Of a stretch of 64,000 nucleotides of DNA, positions 11,001-23,000 are shown in pieces. The DNA is from Helicoverpa zea (taxonomy: Eukaryota > Arthropoda > Insecta > Lepidoptera > Noctuidae). The translations under genes were made by a program, and so were the position numbers. The DNA is taken from assembly GCF_022581195.2 (NCBI RefSeq), contig NC_061474.1, forward strand, positions 3,286,001 to 3,350,000, in the 5' to 3' direction. The first letter of the stretch is position 1; every line of letters starts with the position of its first letter. The notes beneath the pieces are model-generated. The model saw only the letters and a program-made list of their open reading frames with translations, was not told the origin of the DNA and did no database searches.

Positions 11001-14000
11001 GAAGTTGACTGATGATTGAAAAATCGTCTCTAACCTGTATTTGTATGAAAAAATTAATATGTCGTAAAAGTTACGTGCCTACTCCAATGGAGTATAGATG
11101 CCGACTTATACGTCCTGCGCTGATTTTTTTCTTCTATGATATGTATGTCTGTTTACTAATTTCTGTCTAATGGTGACGTTTTGATTTTTTGTTTGCCAGC
11201 ATGTCACTAAACCACGCGGAATGGTGCGTGCTAGTGAACTGGCGTATAGGCGACAACAGCACGTACGAGCTGTACGCGGCGCCACGCGACGGCGCCGACT
11301 CCCCGCCCAGCGAGCCGGCGCGAGGCCAGGCCACCACCGCCGTGTGGGTCGCCAGGAACCGGTTCGCGGCGCTAGAGAAGAACAACCAGGTATGTATGAT
11401 GATGATGATGATGATGACCAGCGAGCCGGCGCGAGGCCAGGCCACCACCGCCGTGTGGGTCGCCAGGAACCGGTTCGCGGCGCTAGAGAAGAACAACCAG
11501 GTATGTATGATGATGATGATGATGATGACCAGCGAGCCGGCGCGAGGCCAGGCCACCACCGCCGTGTGGGTCGCCAGGAACCGGTTCGCGGCGCTAGAGA
11601 AGAACAACCAGGTATGTATGATGATGATGATGATGATGACCAGCGAGCCGGCGCGAGGCCAGGCCACCACCGCCGTGTGGGTCGCCAGGAACCGGTTCGC
11701 GGCGCTAGAGAAGAACAACCAGGTATGTATGATGATGATGATGATGATGACCAGCGAGCCGGCGCGAGGCCAGGCCACCACCGCCGTGTGGGTCGCCAGG
11801 AACCGGTTCGCGGCGCTAGAGAAGAACAACCAGGTATGTATGATGATGATGATGATGATGACCAGCGAGCCGGCGCGAGGCCAGGCCACCACCGCCGTGT
11901 GGGTCGCCAGGAACCGGTTCGCGGCGCTAGAGAAGAACAACCAGGTATGTATGATGATGATGATGATGATGACCAGCGAGCCGGCGCGAGGCCAGGCCAC
12001 CACCGCCGTGTGGGTCGCCAGGAACCGGTTCGCGGCGCTAGAGAAGAACAACCAGGTATGTATGATGATGATGATGATGATGACCAGCGAGCCGGCGCGA
12101 GGCCAGGCCACCACCGCCGTGTGGGTCGCCAGGAACCGGTTCGCGGCGCTAGAGAAGAACAACCAGGTATGTATGATGATGATGATGATGATGACCAGCG
12201 AGCCGGCGCGAGGCCAGGCCACCACCGCCGTGTGGGTCGCCAGGAACCGGTTCGCGGCGCTAGAGAAGAACAACCAGGTATGTATGATGATGATGATGAT
12301 GATGACCAGCGAGCCGGCGCGAGGCCAGGCCACCACCGCCGTGTGGGTCGCCAGGAACCGGTTCGCGGCGCTAGAGAAGAACAACCAGGTATGTATGATG
12401 ATGATGATGATGATGACCAGCGAGCCGGCGCGAGGCCAGGCCACCACCGCCGTGTGGGTCGCCAGGAACCGGTTCGCGGCGCTAGAGAAGAACAACCAGG
12501 TATGTATGATGATGATGATGATGATGACCAGCGAGCCGGCGCGAGGCCAGGCCACCACCGCCGTGTGGGTCGCCAGGAACCGGTTCGCGGCGCTAGAGAA
12601 GAACAACCAGGTATGTATGATGATGATGGTGATGATCCTGATGTTGACGATGACGATGATGATGATGATGATGATGGTGACGTTGATGATGACGATGATG
12701 ATGATGATCCTGATGTTGACGATGATGATGATGGTGACGCTGATGATGACGATGATGATGATGATGATGGTGACGATGATGTTGATGATGATGGTGACGA
12801 TGATAATGATGACGTTGCTAAGGCATTAAACTTTTTTGTGCCAGCTAGAATAAGACGCCTAGCCAGATTGTGATTTTTTTTCTTTAAAGAAGAGTCAAAT
12901 TGGTTGGTACGACTTAATCATAAAAATGTATATTCTGCTTCCTGTAGAATCTTCCAGAATACCTCAAAATGATTACATGCATTCAAAGATGATTTATTCC
13001 CTAAAAGTCTTACTAAACCTACATTTACCTCCAACAGCTGGTTATCAAGAACCTAAAGAATGAAGTCTCCAAGAAGATCTCGACCCCCACCTGCGAGGAG
13101 ATCATGTACGCCGGCACTGGTATGCTGCTGCTGAGAGAACCTGATGCTGTTCAGCTCTTGGATGTGCAGCAAAAGAGGACTATTGCTTCTGTGAGTTTCT
13201 AGAATTTTAAAATCCAAAAAAACAAAATACCTCTATTTTCCGGCTGCATTGGCCCATAGATATATGTATGCCGTAAAGACTAACATACAATTATTATATT
13301 ATACAATTTTTTTAACTAAGTTTATTAGACAAGCTAGTTTATTAGGGGGAATTATTTCAAGCAATTGGATAAGAAATAATCTTTTAAAGCTTAAGTTAAG
13401 CTTTATGGATACATAGCAGTAGGATTATATAATCCGTCATTTTACATTACGGCTAGCCGTTTTGGAATGGGATGGTTCAACAATCAGCTTGATTGTCGTT
13501 GCGCTACGTTCTTTAATATTTTGGGACATAAATAGAGTTCTTTTCGTTATAACCTAGCTCTTTTTTCTCATATCATCGAATCTATATGGTGAGGGACCTA
13601 TGTAGTATGAAAGAACCAGATTCAAAATACTTATATTGCATAGAGTCAGTTTAGTATTCAAAATCTCAACTAAATTTTTTTCTGAACAAATATTATTACT
13701 TTCTTAACGTTCTTTATTTGTCACAGGTAAAAATCGCAAAATGCCGCTACGCAATCTGGAACGCCGACATGTCCCTAGTAGCCCTCCTAGGCAAGCACAG
13801 CGTGACGATCTGCACCAAGAAGTTGGAACAGCTGTGCACAGTCACCGAGGGAGCCAGGGTCAAGTCTGGAGCCTTCGATGACAGCACCCCGCAGCCAGTG
13901 TTCATATACACCACCGCTAACCATATCAAGTACTGCTGTAAGGACGGGTAAGACATAATATCATGTGCAGAGCCTTTTTCAACTATGTTAGGGTCGGCTT

Positions 14001-17000
14001 CCAGTCCAAACTGATGTAGTTGAGTACTAGTGTTTAACATAGGGCAACTGCCTATCTGATCTCCTCAGAATAGGTACCCGTTCAAAACTAAATCCCTTTG
14101 TAAAACAGGTTGCCAGACTTTCCGACATCTGATTACCCCTAAGAACTGTCAAAGACTGCCCAAACGACAGCCGGGACCCACCAATTTATCGTGCCTTCTT
14201 AAAAACAAAGAACTCATCATGATTATCACCCTTCCACTGATCGACCGCGCAAAGCGTTGCTTAACCTTCTTTTTGATCGACTCTCGCAGTTTTGACTTAG
14301 TCACGTCACGAGTTCTTAGAATTCAGTGCAATATAAAATTCTACTTTTTAACCTATAACATTATTTGTTACAGTGACTACGGCATCATCCGCACATTAGA
14401 CGTTCCCGTGTACGCAGTGAAGGTGTTGGCGAGCGAGGCGGGCGCCCGGGTGCTGTGCCTCGACAGAGAGTGTCGCCCCAAAGTGCTGAACATCGACCCT
14501 ACTGAGTACAGGTCTGTATTATGGTCATAGAGAATAAACTTGCGGAGATGTCATAATGAAAAATCTCCTAAGAAAGTGGCGCAAAATGCAGGGTTGCGGG
14601 GGATGAGGAACGTTACTGTCTCCGTCTCTAAAAGCCTTTTTTTGTATTATCAAAAATCGTTGTTTCAGAAATCCTGTACGCTTACTTAATTCACTCAAAA
14701 CTGATCGTTTTGGTCACGACCACCATTCGTAGTTGACCTAAAATAATGCATCTGACCTATCTGACTTATGGCATCTCCGCTATATTGCCTTCCTTCGTGG
14801 TTCTTTATGACGATTAAAGGACAACTATTCGTCGCTAATCTAAATCTTTTGAGAACATATTCACTATTTGAACTACATTCGTTATTTATTAATACTATCT
14901 CCTATTATTGTTTAGGTTCAAGCTAGCGTTGGTGACCCGTCAATATGACCAAGTGTTGCACATGGTGCGAACTGCCAAGCTCGTGGGACAGAGCATCATC
15001 GCTTACTTGCAGGAGAAAGGTAAGTTTATAATGTTTATTATGTGTTTACAGCTTAAATAACAATGTTGTTGAAGGGAATGTTAAGGAATAAAAAAATAGT
15101 AGATAAAATTATGAAAAAATTGGAAATAATATGACGTTATATTCGCCACTAAAACTTTCTTTTGAATTTTATAGGATACTAGCTTTCGCTCGCGGTTTCA
15201 CCCGCGTCCCGTAGCCGGATGGTGACAAAAACTATTCTAAAACCTACTCCCGGGTCTAAATTACCTCCCCTCTAATTTTCAGCCAAATCGGTCAAGCCGT
15301 TTTCATGATATGTCGTGACAACGGAAAGCGGGTTTCATTTTTATATTTAGATTTATATATAGATTTGAAGCAATTTTCAGTCACATCATTTGTTCTGAAG
15401 TAATATGAAAGGACTTCAAAATATTCGGTATTTTATATTACACATTAACGCGCTTTTGTTATTTTTGGTCTACTCGCTACAGTAACAAATGTCGTGCGAA
15501 CATTTATTGAATTTCGGCGAAGCTGGCACCTTCGTTCGAGAATACAAGCTATTGGCGACAACGCGAAAAAAAAATCATTATTTGTATAAAACCATCCATC
15601 TTAATTTGTATAAAACCCCCCTATTTCTTTACCCAGGTTACCCGGAAGTAGCGCTACACTTCGTAAAGGACGCTCGCACCCGCCTCTCTCTAGCGCTGCA
15701 GTGCGGCAACATTGACGTGGCGCTAGAGGCCGCCAAGAGTTTAGACGAGCCCGCCGCCTGGGACAAGCTCGCTCAAGCTGCACTCGCTAGTGGGAATCAT
15801 CAGGTATGTTATATCATCTGCCTAGCCTTTTCCCAACTATGTGTTAACTACCAATCCATAAAATCCTCTGTAAGACTGAGGTTCAGACTTTTGGCTTCTG
15901 ACTATCAGTAGCGACTGCCAAAGATATTTAAGTGACGCGTCGTCATGACAAATGGTCACCCATCCAATAACCAACCGCGCTAAATGTTGCTTAACCTTAC
16001 TATCCATCGACCCACGCAGGTGTGTTTCTGTATGCCATTTACAAAAGTTGCAAAGTTTCCGTGCACCTGGACCATAAAGAAATGTAGATGGATATTATAG
16101 TTCTAGCGATGACCACATGCAAAAGGCCAAAAAAAAAACTACATTTTAAAGGCCTAAAAAAAAGGTTTAAGTTCATTCATATTCCCCCTGCTAACTCCCA
16201 TTGACCAGCATTGAGCAAGCGTGGTGATCAATGCACAATCCTTTTTCGTGTGAGAGGAGGCCTGTGCCCAGCAGTGGGACGATAAAAAGGCTGTAACTGT
16301 ATATCTTTTTTGTAATTCACAGATAGTAGAAATGTGCTACCAACGCACGAAGAACTTCGACAAGCTATCCTTCCTGTACCTGATAACTGGCAACCTTGAG
16401 AAGCTGCGCAAGATGATGAAGATAGCTGAGATACGCAAGGACGTGTCCGCGCAGTTCCAGGGAGCCTTGTTACTTGGTGACACTAGGGAGACTATACGTC
16501 TGCTGAAGAATGCTGGACAGGTAGGAATTTTTAAATTAGTATAGTTTTTTTTTCAAATTACATAGTGGTTTGCTACTTAGATGGCTAACTACCAGAATTT
16601 TAAATTCAAAATAATATTTATTCCCCGAGGTTAAAACACATTAATTTTATACAAACATATAGTAAGTTCAACTCAGTCTTGCGCGCGGTTATGTGTGGGT
16701 AACCCTTGTACATATACAGTGACTTTGTGTGCGTGACAAGAGGTACAGTCGGGTACAAATACAGTTATTTAGGGGTTGTATACGGCTGTTTAAAGAAAAA
16801 CAGTTATTACGTAATTTAATGTTTATATATTTATAATGATTCTGAATCGCTACTTGAAAAATCAAATGATGAATTTTCGGATTCGCTACTCTCCAAGGTG
16901 AATTATAAATTCTGACTCCATGTCAAAATGTCTATAGTATTCTTCTTTTTTCTTTTGTACATGTCGACAAGTATTATACCACATCCCTTCATCAATTTGA

Positions 17001-20000
17001 CTTAAACGTTCATTTATGAGTTTCATTATTTCCGTCTTATTTTGGTCGACATTATGCGAAGCAATATAATTTTTTAAAATTCCGCACACATTTTGTTTAC
17101 ATTATTATACTAGATTATACGTTTTTTTACATTCTCAGTCCACACTTTTATTTATTGTCCGCGTACCCCGAGCTAGAAAATATGTAAGGAGTATTTAATT
17201 CATCTTAGATATTTCACCTCATTTATTTCTTAGATACTGTCAATGTCAATTTGAAAAAACGTATGAGAAAATAATGAAAAACTGTAAAATGTAATAATAA
17301 AAAGCTTTGAATGTTGTTTCATTTTTTGAAACGCTACCTGACTCCTTAAACGTTTTCTCCGTGAAGAACTAGACATTTTCGTAAACAACTGTACCCATAA
17401 CAAAAGCGATAAGAACACGTCATGCTCGGACGACGTCACTGTCATACAAATGAAAGTTGTATATTTACAAGCCGACGCACACATAGGGCCGCGCGCAAAT
17501 CTGAGTTGAACTATCTATAATTTCCTTGTCTGTATGTGTATGTATTTATATAATACATTGAAGAATTGTCCATTTATCATTCCAGCTTATTTACCAGTTT
17601 ATGACTAATTGATAAAAAGATGGTAGAAATAAAGGGCTTTTTTATTTTTTTATTTTATTTTTTTTATTTCATTTTACCTAATTGATAGCACCTTTGGCAC
17701 ACGTTCTGAACATTAAATTGATAAGTGTCTTTAAGTACCTACTTTACACATATATTTGTTTTTTATTTAACTTCTTACTCGTAAACTTGCAGTAAAAATC
17801 CCCCACATTATTTAGCCAATCAATTAAATAACTCCAAACATGTTAGATATGTCCTTTGCTTATAATTCTACAAACCAACTAAAAATAACTACGTATGTAA
17901 ATCTAATCACCTATATTTCTCCCACAGCTATCCCTCGCCTACCTAACAGCAATAAACCACAAACAGACCGAGGAAGCTGAAAACCTAAAGGCTATGTTAG
18001 AAGCTGCCAACTTGCCTATCCCGGAACCGAACCCCGATGCACAACTATTGAGACCACCACTACCGGTGCATAATGCTCAGCCTAACTGGCCTTTGTTGGC
18101 TGTTTCGAAGTAAGTTTTTGTTTATTTACTTATTATTTTAAAGTAATAACTACCAAAACAGGCTTCATTTAATCTAACGCGATTGTTTTTTTTTTAAACA
18201 GTAGTAAGTACTTTTGAATATTACTTTTGTATTGTCATTTTCTCGCAAATAAATGTTTTTTTTTTCAAAATCTCAGAAAACATGCTGTATTTGACTTTAA
18301 CCCGACAGCCGACGTAAAAATAGAGGCGTTCTAAGTTTGATCGCTATCTCTGTGTGACTGACTGTAGCACTGTAACTTTCAAATTGTTTGTTGCGGTTCT
18401 TTAGAGATAAACTGGTTTTGTTCGTTTTTAAAATCAAGCGCCAACTCGACAATTTTGACGAAGTTAACAATGCACTCTCTAAGGTTGTTCATTGGTTTAA
18501 TGTCAATAATCTTCTTTTAAATGAGTCTAAAACGAAGTTAATTAAATTCTCAACGCCCAACGTAAGGCAGTTACAAACTAATGTACAACTAAATGGAGTA
18601 GAGTTGAAGCCTGTTGAGTCAACGGTATTTCTTGGTTTGACCGTTGATTCCAAACTCCAATGGGGCCCACATATTGTTAAACTGTCAGGAAAACTTAGTT
18701 CCGCCGCCTATGCTATTAAAAAGATCCGTCTAATCACCGATGTGGACACAGCCAGAATAGTTTATTTTAGTTACTTTCATAGTTCAATGACGTATGGGAT
18801 CCTCCTTTGGGGAAACTGTGCGGATGTTGAGACTATATTTATTTTACAGAAAAGAGCTGTTCGAGCCATTTATAATCTGGGTCCAAAAGTTTCTCTCAGA
18901 GAGAAATTCAAAGAAATAAATATTCTGACTGTTGCCTCTCAATACATTTTTGAAAATTTAATGTACGTTCGTAAAAACATAACTGACTTTGTTCAAATGT
19001 CAGATGTTCATAGCATAAATACTAGGAATAAACATAATCTTGCTGTACATGCTACTCGCCTCCACAGAGTAAGCAACTCGTTCATGGGTCAATGTATACG
19101 CTTTTACAATAAACTTCCCAAAGCGGTTCGTGATTTGCCTATCAAGAAATTTAAAAATCATATAAAATCCAAACTTTTGAAAAAAGGATATTACAAAATA
19201 TCTGATTATTTAAATGATAAAAAAGCTTGGGAATGAGCTGCTCGCTTAGTGAGTGATATCTTTTCAAATGCCTGTGTATTGTTACTTTTGACATTTAAAT
19301 ATATATTATCATCAGATAACATTTTATTAATGACATTGTTTATTGACATTTATATACTATAATTGTATTTTTTTATTATTATTGTGAATGTGAGTATCGT
19401 GTATGCGAGAAACATTATATATTCTTATAACATAAATACTGTCTGGCGGGTTTGAGTATTTTTGAATGGCCTACGCAAATGTTCTGCAGATCTGGTATCG
19501 TCGTGTGACAGGTCGTTGAGCTCCCTAAGATATGGTTGAGCTACACGACGACTGATACATGCGTGCCGTCTGTTGGGACTGGTCAGCTCCAGCCTGATGT
19601 GGCTCTTTCCTCAAAAGGCCATTCCAGACCGCGTACATGGTGACACTCACACATGATATTACTTGATTTATAACATGTTTGGACTTTAAAAGAGACTATG
19701 ACCCTTGAGTTTGTTTCGGCGTTTCTTCTCAGGGATCAGTCAGTTAGGAAATGCCGACCTCAGCGTTCTTAAAATGACGTGTAAAAGTGATGTAATGTCC
19801 AACTTGCAAAATAAACGATTTCATTTCATTTCATTTCATTGTTGTGTTGTACTGTGGATTTTCATACCGTGACTGTAAGACACTAGTCGAACGAGACCAG
19901 AGTCGACTGAGCGAAAAATTGTAGTACTGTTAAATACAGTTTCAAAAGATCACACGAGTTACTCGTCGTCCCATTTTCTCACCAAAAACTTTCACATAAC

Positions 20001-23000
20001 TATTAATTTCTCAGGAGTTTCTTCGAGGTAGCTGGCGGTGCTCGCGCGGGTGCTGCTGCGAGCGGCGTGGCGGCCGTCGTGGCGGACGAGCCGCTCGAGG
20101 CCGCCGGCGCCTGGGGAGACGACGAGGACGTGCTGGACGAGAACAAGGTACCTGACTAACTTTATGGCGGCTGGGAGTTGCCAGAAGTTTCTTCAAGGCA
20201 GCCGGTGCTTGTTGGGAGACGACGAGGACGTATTATTTAGGAATCCGCTATTGTTAGCATCATATTTAACTTACAGACGCCTGTGACTTCGAACGCGGAG
20301 GTTTTTATAGTAGTCTCTAGACCTATGTATACCACCATACATTGTTTTGTGTTAATATGTCGAGGATTTATTACGGCAGCGTTTTTATTGATCTTACTAC
20401 ATCTTCAACAAATATCGTTAATGTACACAGAATAAGTACAGAAACTTAACTAATTATATACCTACTAAAACCTTCCTCGAGAATTACGCTATCGAGTGAT
20501 AAAAACTGCTTGAAAATCAGTAGGAATTCAAGCACCGTTTGGCCCTATTGTGTTTTGCAGATAAATAATATTAAAAATGCAACTTTTAATAAAAATACCT
20601 TGTTCTCCACAGGTTGAGGGTGAAGAAGGTGAAGAGATAATGGAGGACGCGTGTGATGACGGCGGCTGGGATGTCGGGGATGAAGACCTGGACCTGCCTG
20701 AGGAGTTAGTGCCTGTTTCTGGTAAGGACGCTTGTATTATTTTGAAAAGAAATTAAATGTTTTTGTACGAATTTTTAGTGCATTGTTAACTGAAGATATT
20801 TTCTGGAAACTACTGCATTTACTACCTTTACAAATAATATTTACACTCTGCAACATCACTGCTACATATTCTACATTTAGGTTCTATCATTGCTACATAT
20901 TCTACATTTAGGTACTTATCACTGCTACATATTTTACATTTATTACCACTGCTACATATACTATTTCTTAATCTACTATTTACTACTGTTACTTCACTTC
21001 ACTAAAAATTAAAAAAAAATATCGTTAGTCAAATGAATAAAATAAACTTGTGCAGGTTATGTTATGCCCTCGAGCATTTTATATAGGTATTCGTAAGTCT
21101 TTTAATTCGTATTTGCAAATTATTTTTACAAAAAAATTACAAGTTTAGCTCTGGGTACAAACATATGTATATATTTACATACACTTCAGTTCCTACACAA
21201 ACTTTAACTCGTTACACAAGCTAACGACATATTTCCTTCTCTAGCTGACATAGACGGTGGTGCCGAGGGTACGGAGTACTTCGTGGCACCGACTCGCGGC
21301 ACCAGCGCGGCGCAGGCGGCCGGCAAGCTACGCACCGCACACGACCACATCGCCACTGGACAGTTCGAGATAGCTCTCAGGTACGCAGCTTTTTAACTGA
21401 ATTTTGCGAAAATTTTGCGAAGTTTTCTTCTTTAAATAAAACATTTTTTCCCCATAAAAATTCATCTGAAGTGCGCGCATGTGTTCATATCCCTCCCATA
21501 TCAGAGGGTGGGCCTACCACTCTCTTATACCTGGAATTGGTTTTTAACAAAAAAATTTGAGAAAATTATACTTTCGATGCAGTTTATTAAGTAAAAATCG
21601 GATGACGGTAAATAAGACAAATAGAGAGGCATTTTCGCAAATTGTAGGTTCAAATCATGTAATTAATGTATCACGGGCGCAGCGAAGCTGGCGCGCGATA
21701 TTGGTAACGGTGGATAGCTTCGACCGAGATTCGTGCGTTTGTGTGTTACCCATCTTGCTACCCATCTTGTGATAACTGAAGGAAACGAAAGGAATTCTGT
21801 TTTATTCTGTTCCAGTCAATGTTGAACATAATCTAACACATTTTCTCTGTGCTTCCAGATTGTTGAACGAGCAAGTGGGCATCGTAAACTTCGAGCCGTA
21901 CTTAGAAACATTCGTGTCGATGTTCGGTCGCGCTCGGCTGACGTTCGGCGCCCTGGCGTCGCTGCCGCCGCTGTCCGCACACCTGCACCGCAACTGGAAG
22001 GAGGCCAGCGGCAAGGACTTGCTGCCCGTAGTCAGTGAGTACATACTGGTTGCTATGGTGACACGTTCGGCAATGTTCGGCTGCGCTCGGCTGACGTTCG
22101 CGTAGTGTGTCGTACTAACATGATGCCAAAATAAAAGAAACTCTGAGAACCACATGATGGTCTGACCGTTTTTGAATCAGTTGACAGCCCCTGTCAGTCA
22201 GTACAGAACACTTTTATCCCTTAGAAACTGACATCTGTCAAATGCACAAAAGACGCGCTGGCACGACACATTTTTTGAGACATAATTATCCCAACTTTTC
22301 ACCAAAAATATCCCCAACAAAGTAATAATTTCTACAGCTAAATTAATACATACCATTCTCTACTTCCAGCGACCAAACTGAACGACCTCGTAACGCAACT
22401 ACAACAATGCTACCAGCTAACTACAGCGGGCAAGTTCACTGAAGCCGTAGAGCGTCTTCAGCGCATCGCCATGTCGGTGCCGCTGCTGCAGCTCGACACC
22501 AAGCCCGAGCTGACGGAGGCGCAGCAGCTCCTCAACATCGCCAGGGAGTACCTGCTGGGGCTGCAGATGGAGACTGCCAGGAAAGGTTGGTCCCTATCAC
22601 TTGCCTCTAGCCTTTTCTGAACTATGCTTGGGTCGGCTTCCAGTCTAACTGGCTGCAGCTGAGTCCCAGTGTTTTACGAGGAACGCAACGCATAAAGCGG
22701 CTACCAATCTGACCTCCTCAATCCAGTCACCTGGGCAACCTGATACCTCTTGGTGAGACTATGGTTGTCAGACTTTCTGGCTTCTGATTATTCGTATTAT
22801 TCGTAACGACTACCAAAGATGTTCAAATGGTAACCGGGACCCACACGTATATTGTTCCTTCCGAAATACGGAAAGCACGATATATTTCCATATAAATTAC
22901 AAATTGGAGTCTATATTAGAGAAAGCATCTAAAGAACTCTCCTATATATTTAAACGCCACATAAATTAATGTCGTCCTTTTATTTCCACAGCAATGCCGA

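Noticed and set aside
11167..12606. Long minus-strand open frame over the 111-bp array (479 codons)
   Set aside because: It is the antisense of the repeated alpha-COP exon; it stays open only because the unit is a multiple of three.
11308..12640. CRISPR-like array
   Set aside because: The repeats are contiguous with no unique spacers, and the genome is eukaryotic.
11221..12873. Plus-strand 550-codon frame with poly-Asp repeats
   Set aside because: Out of frame with the alpha-COP exon and crosses clear intron sequence.
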